Positions 8,642 through 17,133 of a stretch of DNA of 64,000 nt are shown piece by piece (positions within the stretch are counted from its first letter, which is position 1; each line of letters begins with the position of its first letter). A program made the position numbers and the translations under genes. The notes beneath the pieces were generated by a model. The model made no database searches. It saw nothing but the letters and a program-made list of their open reading frames with translations, and was not told where the DNA came from. Location: contig CAWAWN010000001.1 in NCBI GenBank assembly GCA_963785815.1, positions 1,530,001 through 1,594,000 of the forward strand, in the 5' to 3' direction. This DNA is from UBA4742 sp963785815. Its GTDB lineage: Bacteria; Actinomycetota; Acidimicrobiia; Acidimicrobiales; Acidimicrobilacustridaceae.

Positions 8642-9784
8642 TCAGCCCACCAGGCCGAGCTTCTCGGCCGCGGCGCGGCGGTAGCGGCTCGTGCTGTGCT
8701 CGGGGTCCTGGTCGAACTCGGGGATGACCTGGGTGCCGAACAGCTCGATGGCCTCCTCCATGATCTCGTGGGGCCACGTCGTCGAGCTCGGGCCCATCAG
8801 GATCTGGTCGCAGCCCACCTCCTCGAACTTCTTCAGCGCCGCGATGCACTCCTCGGGGTTGCCCACCACGCTCACGTTGGCCTCGACCCGCTTGTCGATC
8901 TCGGCCCGGGTCGGCTCGGGCAGGATCTCGGGCCACGGCGGGATGCCCTTGGGCCGCGGGAACGTGTCCAGGTACCGGAACAGCAGGCTGTTGTGGTACG
9001 CCGTGCCACCCCGGGTCACCCAGTCCCTGGCCTCGTCGCCGTCGGGCAGGCACAGGAACTGGCTGACGATGGCCACGTTGTCGTTGACGAACCCGCCCAC
9101 CGGCTCAGCGTCGGCCACCGCGTTCTTGTAGACCTCGATGAGCGGCGCCATCTGGGTCGGGTTGCCGGCCGTGAAGCAGAGCACGCCCAGGCCCATCTTG
9201 CCGGCCTTCTCGAACGTGCCCGGGTTGCCGGCCGCCACCCACATCGGTGGGTGTGGCGGCACGAACGGCTTGGGCAGTATGGGCCGGCTGGGCATGGAGA
9301 AGAAGCGCCCCTCGTGCGCGTAGGGCTCCGCTCCCCACATCTTCACGAACTCGCCGATCACCTCGTCGAACATCTCCTTGGTCAGGTCCGGGTCGTCGAT
9401 GCCGAACCCGCCCTGCTCGGTGGTGGACGACCCCCGCCCGGTGCCGAACTCGAAGCGCCCGGCGCTGAGGTGGTCGAGCATGGCCACCCGCTCGGCCACC
9501 CGGGCCGGGTGGTTCACCGGTGGCGTGATGTTGAAGATGCCCGACCCCAGGTGGATCTGCTCGGTCAGCGCGGCCACGTACGGCAGCAGCACCTCGTTGG
9601 CCGAGATGTGCGAGTACTCCTCCAGGAAGTGGTGCTCGGTGGTCCACCAGTACTTCCAGTTGGTGCGGTCGGCGGCCACGGCCAGGGCCACCTCGCTCAT
9701 GATGCGCTCGTGCTCCGCCCGGGCAGGGTCGAGGTCCCACAGGCCCCCGGGCACGAATCCTCCGCAGAACAGTCCGAACTCCAT
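8642..9784 (-). CDS. LLM class flavin-dependent oxidoreductase (bacterial-luciferase-like)
   Basis: 380 aa. A TIM-barrel luciferase-family monooxygenase or oxidoreductase, probably using FMN or F420. Visible: N-terminal MEFGLFCGGFVPGG, the WTTEHHFLEEYSH segment, VAERVAMLDHLSAGRFEFGTGRG and a PPMWVAAGNPGTFEKAG strand. A C-terminal segment (SRYRRAAAEKLGLVG) follows. The start ATG is preceded by a TAGTCT -10 box eight bases upstream. It stands alone; the substrate cannot be inferred. Confidence 0.85.
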   Translation of the reverse strand: MEFGLFCGGFVPGGLWDLDPARAEHERIMSEVALAVAADRTNWKYWWTTEHHFLEEYSHISANEVLLPYVAALTEQIHLGSGIFNITPPVNHPARVAERVAMLDHLSAGRFEFGTGRGSSTTEQGGFGIDDPDLTKEMFDEVIGEFVKMWGAEPYAHEGRFFSMPSRPILPKPFVPPHPPMWVAAGNPGTFEKAGKMGLGVLCFTAGNPTQMAPLIEVYKNAVADAEPVGGFVNDNVAIVSQFLCLPDGDEARDWVTRGGTAYHNSLLFRYLDTFPRPKGIPPWPEILPEPTRAEIDKRVEANVSVVGNPEECIAALKKFEEVGCDQILMGPSSTTWPHEIMEEAIELFGTQVIPEFDQDPEHSTSRYRRAAAEKLGLVG

Positions 9785-9792
9785 GGGCGCAG

Positions 9793-9798
9793 AGACTA
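9793..9798 (-). promoter_or_regulatory. -10 box of the LLM oxidoreductase gene
   Basis: TAGTCT on the minus strand, eight bases before the ATG at 9784, giving a leader of at most a few bases. Confidence 0.5.
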
Positions 9799-9862
9799 GA
9801 ACACGTTCTCACTCCACCCGGGCCACCGATGCGCGGCGTCCCCCCCGGTGGGCGAACGTCGA

Positions 9863-10786
9863 TCAATGGTTCAGGATCGTCACGATCAGCAGCACGAACC
9901 CCAGCATGAGGATGAGGGACGTGAACAGCCACAGCCACCGCCGGCCGGTGGGGGTGTCGACCAGGTCGATGGTGGCCAGCGTGCGCCGGGTGGTGGTCAG
10001 CTGATCGCCCAGCTTGACCGACTGCTGCTGCAAGGCGGTCAGCGCCGCCTCGGTGGAGGCCAGCTGCTCGCGCACCGCGGAGGTGTCCTCCAACGCCGCT
10101 TCGCGGTTGGCCCGCTCCTCGTTGAGCTGGCGCTGCATCTGGCGGTACTGGTCGCGCAGGCCGGCCACCGCCGCGTACTGGGTCTGCAGCTCGGCCAGCT
10201 GGCGTGACACCGCCCGGCTGCGACCGGTGGCGCTCTGGGCCGCCTCGCGGGCCGCGGCCAGCTGCTCCTGCAGCTCGCGGTGCTCGGCCTCCAGCTCGGC
10301 CATCTGGTGCATGACCGCCTCGGTCTCGGTCATCCCCTCTTCGCGGGCCACCTCGCGCACCGAGTCCCAGCGGATCTGGTCGCGCAGCTCGCCCATGCGG
10401 TCGACCTGGCGCGACCCCACGGCCCGCAGCAGGTCCTCCGCTTCGTGGATGACCTGGGTGGCGTAGTCGAGGTCGAAGGGGTGGTCCTCGTCGGGGTGGG
10501 CCCAGTGGTTGCGGGCGGTGCGCAGCTCGCCCACCGCCGAGCGGATGGGCTCGGGCAGCGGCGGCGAGAACGCCGGCCCCCACCACCGGTTCATCACCTC
10601 GAGCTGGAAGTGGGGATCGGACAGCGAGACCAGCACGTCGGGGCGCTTGCCCAGCTTGGTCGCCGCCATCAGGATCCAGTCCTGGTTCGGGTAGGCGCTC
10701 GACATGCGCTCGTCCACGAAGGGCGCCAGCCCCTCGGCCAGGATCTCGAATGCGGTGGCGACCTGCGCCCGGTAGCTGACACCCAC
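9863..10786 (-). CDS. HEPN (Swt1-type) - coiled-coil - tail-anchored membrane protein
   Basis: 307 aa from GTG 10786, chosen because CACAAT ends six bases upstream. Residues ~1-140 resemble the Swt1-type HEPN domain: an F(x)ILAEGLAPFVDERM start, DWILMAA and RNHWAHPDED, which supplies the R-X4-H motif (R92...H97) typical of HEPN RNases. A long Gln/Glu/Ala/Arg coiled coil (~165-275) follows. One C-terminal helix (WLWLFTSLILMLGFVLLIVT) would anchor it with the HEPN domain in the cytoplasm. HEPN proteins are common RNase effectors or RNA-binding modules. No antitoxin partner is adjacent, so a toxin role is not shown. Confidence 0.65.
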   Translation of the reverse strand: MGVSYRAQVATAFEILAEGLAPFVDERMSSAYPNQDWILMAATKLGKRPDVLVSLSDPHFQLEVMNRWWGPAFSPPLPEPIRSAVGELRTARNHWAHPDEDHPFDLDYATQVIHEAEDLLRAVGSRQVDRMGELRDQIRWDSVREVAREEGMTETEAVMHQMAELEAEHRELQEQLAAAREAAQSATGRSRAVSRQLAELQTQYAAVAGLRDQYRQMQRQLNEERANREAALEDTSAVREQLASTEAALTALQQQSVKLGDQLTTTRRTLATIDLVDTPTGRRWLWLFTSLILMLGFVLLIVTILNH

Positions 10787-10792
10787 GCGGCA

Positions 10793-10798
10793 ATTGTG
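10793..10798 (-). promoter_or_regulatory. -10 box of the HEPN gene (leaderless type)
   Basis: CACAAT on the minus strand, six bases before GTG 10786. Confidence 0.45.
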
Positions 10799-10853
10799 GC
10801 CCGAGGCGACCCCTGTCGCACGCCACCTGGGTCCAACCGGGCGCCGGCGCTGG

Positions 10854-10859
10854 TACAAC
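10854..10859 (+). promoter_or_regulatory. -10 box of the M3 peptidase gene (leaderless type)
   Basis: TACAAC, seven bases before ATG 10867. This promoter is back-to-back with that of the HEPN gene. Confidence 0.45.
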
Positions 10860-10866
10860 CGGTGCC

Positions 10867-12699
10867 ATGACCAGCCCTGCCGAGGTCGGCGCGACCCCGC
10901 TGCCCCACTGGGACATGACCGCGGTCTTCCCCTCCCTGGACAGCCGCGAGGTGGCGGTGGCCCACGAGTCCACGGTGGCCGATCTGGCCCGGCTGGTCGC
11001 CCTCTACGACCGCCACGACGTGCGCGGCGGCGAACCGCGGCCCCTCACCCAGGCCGACGGGGCCGCGGTCGACGAGGTCATCGAGGCCACCAACGCCCTG
11101 CTCGAGCAGGTCCGCACGCTCAGCGCCTATCTGGCTGCCTTCGTCACCACCGACGCCACCGACGACGTGGCCGCGGGCCTGCGCAGCCGCCTGCAGACCG
11201 AGCTGACCGACGTGGCCCGGCTCACCACCCGCTTCGACGCCTGGGTGGCCCGGCTGGGCCCCGACGCCCTGGCGGCCGCCAGCGGCGTGGCCGCCGACCA
11301 CGCCCACGCCCTGCGCCGGGCCGAGACGGCGTCGCGCCACCAGATGGGCGAGGCCGAGGAGAGCCTGGCCACCGACCTGCGCCTCACCGGCAGCGCCGCC
11401 TGGGCCCGCCTCCACGGCGAGCTCACCGCCCGCCTGGTGGCCACCGTGGCCGCCACCGCCGACCACCCCGAACCAGAGGTCGTCCCCATCACCGTGGCCC
11501 GGGGGCTGGCCCACGACCCCGACCCGGCCCGGCGACGGGCGGCCTACGAGGGCGAGCTGGTGGCGTGGGAGTCGGTGTCGGTGCCGCTGGCCGCCGCCCT
11601 CAACGGGGCCAAGGGTGAGGCCGAGGTGCTCAACCGACGCCGGGGTTGGGCCGACGCGCTCGAGCCCGCCCTGTTCGTCAACGGCGTGGACCGCGACACC
11701 CTCGATGCCATGCAGTCGGCGGTCGACGACTCGCTGGGCGACTTCCACCGCTACCTGCGGGCCAAGGCCCGCCTGCTCGGCCACCCGGACGGGCTGCCGT
11801 GGTGGGACCTGTTCGCGCCCGTGGGCACCGCGGCCACCGATCGGGTCGACTGGGCCGACGCCCTGGCCCGGGTGCACGACGCCTTCGGCGGGTACTCACC
11901 GGGCCTGGCCGGCCTGGTGGAGCGGGCGTCGCGAGACGGCTGGATCGACGCCGAGCCTCGGGCCGGCAAGGAGGGCGGTGCGTTCTGCATGCCGGTGCGG
12001 GGCGACGAGTCGCGCGTGATGTTGAACTTCGACGGCTCACCCGACAGCGTGCGCACCCTGGCCCACGAGCTGGGCCACGCCTACCACAACACCAACCTGG
12101 CCGAGCGCACGCCGTTGCAGCGGCGGACCCCGATGGCCCTGGCCGAGACGGCCAGCATCTTCTGCGAGACGATCATGGTCGAGGCCGGCCTGGCCGCCAC
12201 CCCGACCGACCAGCGCCTGGGCCTGCTCGACAGCGACCTCCAGGCCGCCTGCCAGGTGGTGGTCGACATCCGCAGCCGCTTCCTGTTCGAGCGCGAGCTG
12301 TGCGCGCGCCGCGCCCGCCAAGCCCTGTCGGTCGGCGAGCTGTGCGAGCTGATGCTCGACGCCCAGGTGGCGGCCTACGGCCACGGGCTCGATCCCGACG
12401 CCCTGCACCCGTGGATGTGGGCCGTGAAGGGGCACTACTTCACGCCCTTCTACAACTGGCCCTACACCTACGGCCTGCTGTTCGGGATCGGCCTGTACGC
12501 CCGCCACCGCGACGATCCCGACCGGTTCCGCGCCGGGTACGACACGTTGTTGTCGATGACGGGCATGGAGGACGCCGCCGGCCTGGGCGCCCGGTTCGGC
12601 ATCGACGTGCGCGACCAGGGGTTCTGGACGGCCAGCCTGGACGTGCTGCGCCACCGCATCGCCGCCTTCATCGAGCTGGCCGAGGCCACGGCCGACTGA
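10867..12699 (+). CDS. pepF: M3 family oligoendopeptidase (PepF-like)
   Basis: 610 aa, the usual length for PepF/M3B zinc metallopeptidases. It should cleave short peptides in the cytoplasm; no signal peptide is seen. The zinc site TLAHELGHAYH (first His ~400) and the downstream third ligand in ETASIFCETIMVE are intact. The C-terminal GHYFTPFYNWPYTYG matches the substrate-binding region. The 3' end overlaps the convergent GNAT gene by 32 bp. Confidence 0.9.
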   Translation: MTSPAEVGATPLPHWDMTAVFPSLDSREVAVAHESTVADLARLVALYDRHDVRGGEPRPLTQADGAAVDEVIEATNALLEQVRTLSAYLAAFVTTDATDDVAAGLRSRLQTELTDVARLTTRFDAWVARLGPDALAAASGVAADHAHALRRAETASRHQMGEAEESLATDLRLTGSAAWARLHGELTARLVATVAATADHPEPEVVPITVARGLAHDPDPARRRAAYEGELVAWESVSVPLAAALNGAKGEAEVLNRRRGWADALEPALFVNGVDRDTLDAMQSAVDDSLGDFHRYLRAKARLLGHPDGLPWWDLFAPVGTAATDRVDWADALARVHDAFGGYSPGLAGLVERASRDGWIDAEPRAGKEGGAFCMPVRGDESRVMLNFDGSPDSVRTLAHELGHAYHNTNLAERTPLQRRTPMALAETASIFCETIMVEAGLAATPTDQRLGLLDSDLQAACQVVVDIRSRFLFERELCARRARQALSVGELCELMLDAQVAAYGHGLDPDALHPWMWAVKGHYFTPFYNWPYTYGLLFGIGLYARHRDDPDRFRAGYDTLLSMTGMEDAAGLGARFGIDVRDQGFWTASLDVLRHRIAAFIELAEATAD

Positions 12700-12985
12700 C
12701 CGTCTCGGCGCCGAGCAGGTCCTGGTCCTCGGGGTGGGCCGCCAGGTAGTCGGCCACGAACGAGCAGGTGGGCACCACCGTGGCCCCCTCGGCCCGGATG
12801 TGGGCCAGGGCGCCGCGGACGAGGTCGGCGCCCAGCCCGTGGCCTCGACGGGACGGCTCGATCTCGGTGTGGGGGATCTCCACCACGTCGCCGCGGCGCA
12901 CGTAGTCGGCGAACCCGACCAGCTGGCCGTCGATAAGCAGCTCGAAGCGAGCCAGTTCGGGACGATCGTGGACCTCGGTGTTCAT
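12668..12985 (-). CDS. GNAT-like N-acetyltransferase, short YjdJ type
   Basis: 105 aa. A minimal GNAT fold: FELLIDGQLVGFADY, then HTEIEPSRRGHGLGADLVRG with the R/Q-x-x-G-x-G/A acetyl-CoA loop, then VVPTCSFVADYLAAHPE with the conserved P-CSF(V)-Y pattern of this small family. An AAGGAA ribosome-binding site precedes the ATG. It is convergent with, and overlaps, pepF. Substrate unknown. Confidence 0.8.
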   Translation of the reverse strand: MNTEVHDRPELARFELLIDGQLVGFADYVRRGDVVEIPHTEIEPSRRGHGLGADLVRGALAHIRAEGATVVPTCSFVADYLAAHPEDQDLLGAETVSRPWPRPAR

Positions 12986-13112
12986 GGCCGTTCCTTGCTG
13001 TTGCCAGCCGCCAGTCTGCCGGGGCCGTGGATCGTGTCCACCGATCTGGCCCGCCGTTCGGTAGAGAGGGGGGCGATCATCGCCCGACGGCCGCCGGCAT
13101 GGCGAGGACCAC

Positions 13113-13586
13113 TTGACCGGCTTCGATGACCAGTTCGACGATCTGTGGCGAGTGGCCTACCGCGTCGCCCATCGCGTGCTGGGCAGCCGCGAGGACGCCG
13201 AGGACGTGGCCCAGGACGCCCTGGTCCGCGTCGGGCTGCGCTGGCGGACGGTGTCGGGCTACGCCGCACCGTTCACCGCCCGGGTGGCCGGCCAGCGCGC
13301 CATCGACGTGTTGCGGCGTCGGCCACCCGAGTCACCGCCACGCCCGTCGGTTCCGGCCATGAGCGAGCTGGAGGTGCGCGACGAGCTGGTGCAGGTCCTG
13401 CGCGACCTGCCCACCCGTCAACGCGAGGCCGTGGTCCTGCGGTATCTGGCTGACTTCGACGAGCGGGACCCGGCCGCCGCGCTGGGCTGCTCCGCCGGCT
13501 CGGTGAAGACCCACGCGGCGCGGGGCCTGGCCGCCCTGCGCACCCGCCTGCGCCTGCCCGGTCCGACCGCATCGGAGGTCGACTGA
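13113..13586 (+). CDS. ECF sigma factor (SigE-like family)
   Basis: 157 aa from TTG 13113. Region 2 is visible as DDLWRVAYRVAHRVLGSREDAEDVAQDALVRVG. The region-4 helix-turn-helix reads DLPTRQREAVVLRYLADFDERDPAAALGCSAGSVKTHAARGLAAL. The linker is short. The stop overlaps the start of a membrane protein (TGATG), the normal sigma/anti-sigma arrangement. Likely directs RNA polymerase to a small stress regulon. Confidence 0.85.
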   Translation: MTGFDDQFDDLWRVAYRVAHRVLGSREDAEDVAQDALVRVGLRWRTVSGYAAPFTARVAGQRAIDVLRRRPPESPPRPSVPAMSELEVRDELVQVLRDLPTRQREAVVLRYLADFDERDPAAALGCSAGSVKTHAARGLAALRTRLRLPGPTASEVD

Positions 13587-14328
13587 TGTTCGAGGAGCTC
13601 GACGACCACAACCCCCCGCCGCCCGACGAGGTCCGGCACTGGCAGGTGGTGCAGCAGATCCGCCGCACCAGACACCGCCGACGAAGCCTGGCGGCCGCGG
13701 CGACGGTCATCGCCGTGCTGGCCATGGCCATGGGCGCCTGGGCGGTCGCCCGCCACGATGACCAGACCCGCGTGGCCACGGCGCCCACCGACCAGTCCTG
13801 GGCCTCGTTCTGCGCGGCGGCCGATCGGATCGATGCGACCACCGGCGCCCGGGCGTCGGTGCCGAGACGGTCGTGGAGTCGGACCTGGCCGCCCACTACG
13901 CCGCACTGACCGCGTCGGCGCCCGAGCCCGACCCGCGAACCGCGCTCGGGACGGCTGGCGGGTTCCTGCGCGACGATCCGCTGGCCTCGCCACCCCCGCT
14001 CCAGCTGCACGCCGCCCGGGAGGTGGCGGAGGCCCTCGCGGCCCGTTGCCCCCGGGACACGTCGATCTTCGGGGTGATCGTGAACCGCACCACGGTCACG
14101 CTCCCGACCTTCCACGGCCCAGCCACGGCCAGCGATCTGGCCGCCATCCGATGGGCGTTGGTGGGCCTGACCGAATCGGAGGCGACGGCCGTGGCGCAGC
14201 GCTCGGGCTGGACCATCCGGGTGGTCGAGCGCGACGGGGTGCCCCTGACCGTCATCCGCGACCGCGAGAACGATCGGATCGATGTGGTCGTCCGTGACCG
14301 CATCGTGATGAGCACCTCGGTGGGCTGA
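13586..14328 (+). CDS. Membrane anti-sigma-like protein with I78-inhibitor-like C-terminus (one frame break)
   Basis: The first frame (13586 to about 13870) gives an N-terminal cytoplasmic stretch, then one transmembrane helix (SLAAAATVIAVLAMAMGAWAVA), then an extracytoplasmic start (SWASFCAAADRIDATTGARAS). The sequence continues in another frame from about 13866 (ETVVESDLAAHYAAL) to 14328. A single-base shift is therefore needed near 13862-13868. The final ~45 residues (GWTIRVVERDGVPLT, then DRIDVVVRD) resemble potato-inhibitor-I78-type modules. Coupling to the sigma gene suggests an anti-sigma role, but no HxxxCxxC zinc motif is present. Confidence 0.6.
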
Positions 14329-14392
14329 AAGAGCAGGAAAAATGCGGATGTGTGGGTTGTGACTACGGCCAGATCGCGCTAGAACCGATCAC

Positions 14393-15639
14393 ATGTTCGA
14401 GCAGATCTCGATGCGGTCGAGCTCGAGCGGGGGTTGGCCGCCCTGCAGGCCGCCCAACTGCACGTGCTGGCCGAGCTGGAAGACCGCGAGGTGTGCGACC
14501 GAAGCGTCGGGCTGAGCACGGGGTCGTGGCTGGCCGAACACACCCACCTCCCCCGGGCGGTGGCCAGCTGCCGGGTCCGGGTGGCGACCAAGCTGCGCCG
14601 GCGCTTCGACCACGTCGACCACGCCCTGTCCGAGGGGTGCATCACTTTCGACCACGCCCGCACGATCGTCGAGTTCGCCAACCCCCGCATCGTCGACCAG
14701 GTGGCCGACCACCAGGCCGAGGTGATCGATCACGCCCAGCACGCCCCGTTCGGCATCTGGCGGCGGGCGCTGGCCGAGCAGTGCGAGCTGTAGGACCAAG
14801 ACGGCGGCTACGACCCGACCCGCGACCGGTCCCGCAACCAACTCCACCTCAACGACGTCGGCGACACCACCGCCATCTCCGGCGAGCTGGTAGGCGAGCT
14901 GGCCCTGACCGTCACCCAGATCCTCGAGCGCGAAGCCGACCGGCTGTGGTCGCCGCTACCACCACGACCACGAGCTGGCTCCCGACCTCGACATCCCATC
15001 GCGGGCCACCCTGCGAGCCGAAGCCCTGGCCGAGGTCTGCCGCCGCTCCCAAGGCACCGAACCCGGCCACGCGCCAGGCGTCGACATCACGCTGGTGGCC
15101 CACATCGACGAACCCGATCCGCTCGCCCCGCCCGAGGCCGCCGACGACGCGACGGTGCCCGAGGCGGCCGAACCGACGGCCGAGGAGCCGCAGCCGACCG
15201 CCACCACCCTGCGTACCCCCGACGGATGCCGGCTCGAACCCGATCGCTACGCCCACCTGCTGTGCGACCCGGTCTGGCACCCGCTGCTGGTCGACCAGCG
15301 ACAAATCCCGCTGGCCCTCGGGCACGCCGTTCGCCTGGCCACCCCGGCCAGCGGCGAGCCCTGGCCATCCGCGACGGCGGCTGCGTGTTCCCGGGCTGCG
15401 ATCGACCCCCCGGTTGGTGCGACGCGCACCACGTCATGCCCTGGGACCAGCACGGAGCCACCGATCTCGAGTGGCTGGCCCTGCTGTGTCGGTACCACCA
15501 CGGGGTGACGCATCGCCGAGGCTGGTCGATGGCGCCCGACCCCGGCGGCAGCTTTCGCTGGACCACCCCCACCGGGCTCGTCCTGCTCAGCCGGCCCTGG
15601 GATCGGCGGCGCCCCGTAACCCCCGGCGCGTCACCTTGA
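14393..15639 (+). pseudogene. Decayed DUF222/HNH endonuclease gene (13E12 repeat type)
   Basis: Fragments in several frames spell a DUF222-HNH protein. The N-terminus has MFEQ, then LDAVELERGLAALQAAQLH. The DUF222 core includes STGSWLAEHTHLPRAVASCR and ATKLRRRFDHV. The HNH end has GGCVFPGCDRPPGWCDAHHV and LLCRYHHGVTHRRGW. Breaks: a shift near 14405, an in-frame TAG at 14791-14793, a shift near 14950 and a shift near 15350. The HNH residues (C, C, HH, H) survive. Such genes are abundant, repeat-like and fast-decaying in actinobacteria. The 3' end overlaps the convergent sulfatase gene. Confidence 0.8.
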
Positions 15640-17128
15640 GCCCGGTCAGCGTGCGGTCGGCATGTTGCATGCGCCAGGAGAGCAACCGCTGCGCGCAGTC
15701 GGCCACCTCCGGCGCGCAGGTCGGATCACCGGCCCGGTCGACCAGCTGGTCCGGATCCTCCACCAGGTCGAACAGCAGCGGCGGCAACCCGGCGAACTGC
15801 ACGTACTTCCACCGCTCGCCCCGCAGCACGTCCAGCGTGCACGCCCCGCTGGGCAACCCGAACAGCTGCTCGGGTCCCTGGTGCACCGGGTCGGAGAAGT
15901 CCCACTGCCAGTGGGCCTCGGTGCGCCAGTCGTCCACGCCCGCCGCGCCGGTGGCCACGAACGCGCCCAGCGACCGGCCGTCGCATTGGCGGGGCACGGG
16001 CAGGCCCAGCCAGTCCAGCACCGTGGGCATCACGTCCACGTGCTCGGTGACGGCGTCGACCCGGCGGCCCCGGGCCTCGGCCCCGACCCGCGGGTCGTGC
16101 ACGATCAGCGGCACGTGGTAGCTCTCGTCCCACCAGCCCAGCTTCTCCATCAGCCAGTGGGCACCCATCTGGTCGCCGTGGTCGGCGGTCAGCACCACCA
16201 GCGTGTCGGCCGCTGCCCCCGAGGTGTCCAACCAGTCCAGGACCCGGCCCAGCTGGTCGTCGACCTCGGCCATCATCCCGTAGTAGGTGGCCGTGATCTG
16301 GCGCAACTCGTCGTCGGCGGGCGCCCGCACCCCGGCCACACTCCGAGCCATGTCCGACAGGGGGTGCGAGGGCTCCTCCTCGGGTGACGCCGCCCGCACC
16401 GGCAGGCCCACGTCCTCGGCCCGGTAGCGGTCGTGGTACGGCGCCGGCGCCCGGTGCGGTGGGTGCGGACGCAGGTAGCTGAGGTGAGCGAACCAGGGCT
16501 GAGCAGCCGGCCGCGCCGCCAACCACCCGAGCAGCCCGTCGGTCAGGAAGGCCGTGTCGCTGTGCTCGGCCCGGTAGCGCGCCGGGGCCCAGCTCGGAGC
16601 GTGGTCGGCCGCGCCCGGGGCAGTGGTGTCGCCCGCGAACACGTCCTGGGGATCGGTCGGGCGCTCGTAGCCGAGCTCGACCAGCCAGTCGAGCCACGGC
16701 GCCAGCGTCTGGGCCCGGAAGTCGACCACCGCCTCGAACCCCGGCAGCACCCCCTCGTAGCTGAACAGCCGAGGATCGTCGGGCGCCACCCCCCGTGGGT
16801 CGACGCTCACGTCGGTGTATCCCACCAGCACCGGGTCGTACCCCGCGGCCCGCACCTCGCGGGCCACGTTGGTGAACCGGTCGTCGAGCGGCGTGCCGTT
16901 GGCCACCACCCGGTTGGTCATCGAGTAGGTGCCCGTGTACAGGCAGGCCCGGCTCGGCCCGCACGGTGCCGACTGGGCCCAGTGGTTGGCGAACAGGGTG
17001 CCGCCGGCGGCCAGGCGATCCAGGTTCGGCGTGCGCACCAGCGGGTGGCCCAGGGCCGAGAGGCAGTCGCCGCGCCACTGGTCCACCGTCACGAACAGGA
17101 CGTTGCCCGGCCGCCCCCCGTTGGCCAT
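15587..17128 (-). CDS. Sulfatase-family hydrolase (alkaline phosphatase superfamily)
   Basis: 513 aa from ATG 17128. Type-I sulfatase features: metal ligand in LFVTVDQWRGD (D16), the formylglycine motif CGPSR (Cys56, in the C-x-P-S-R form) followed by ACLYTGTY, HPPHRAPAPYHDRY, and VLTADHGDQMGAHWLMEK carrying the second metal ligands. It therefore hydrolyses sulfate esters, or phosphonate or phosphate esters as in the PMH subgroup. It has no signal peptide. It starts only 5 bp after the stop of a large secreted protein, so they are one operon. A separate sulfatase-modifying enzyme is not in the window. Confidence 0.85.
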   Translation of the reverse strand: MANGGRPGNVLFVTVDQWRGDCLSALGHPLVRTPNLDRLAAGGTLFANHWAQSAPCGPSRACLYTGTYSMTNRVVANGTPLDDRFTNVAREVRAAGYDPVLVGYTDVSVDPRGVAPDDPRLFSYEGVLPGFEAVVDFRAQTLAPWLDWLVELGYERPTDPQDVFAGDTTAPGAADHAPSWAPARYRAEHSDTAFLTDGLLGWLAARPAAQPWFAHLSYLRPHPPHRAPAPYHDRYRAEDVGLPVRAASPEEEPSHPLSDMARSVAGVRAPADDELRQITATYYGMMAEVDDQLGRVLDWLDTSGAAADTLVVLTADHGDQMGAHWLMEKLGWWDESYHVPLIVHDPRVGAEARGRRVDAVTEHVDVMPTVLDWLGLPVPRQCDGRSLGAFVATGAAGVDDWRTEAHWQWDFSDPVHQGPEQLFGLPSGACTLDVLRGERWKYVQFAGLPPLLFDLVEDPDQLVDRAGDPTCAPEVADCAQRLLSWRMQHADRTLTGLKVTRRGLRGAADPRAG

Positions 17129-17133
17129 CGGCG

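Noticed and set aside
9863..10786. HEPN protein as one half of a HEPN/MNT toxin-antitoxin pair
   Set aside because: Neighbours are an LLM oxidoreductase and an M3 peptidase; no MNT nucleotidyltransferase or small antitoxin gene is adjacent.
14791..14793. Stop-codon recoding in the DUF222/HNH gene
   Set aside because: The TAG is accompanied by three frameshifts in the same gene, so ordinary decay or error is simpler.
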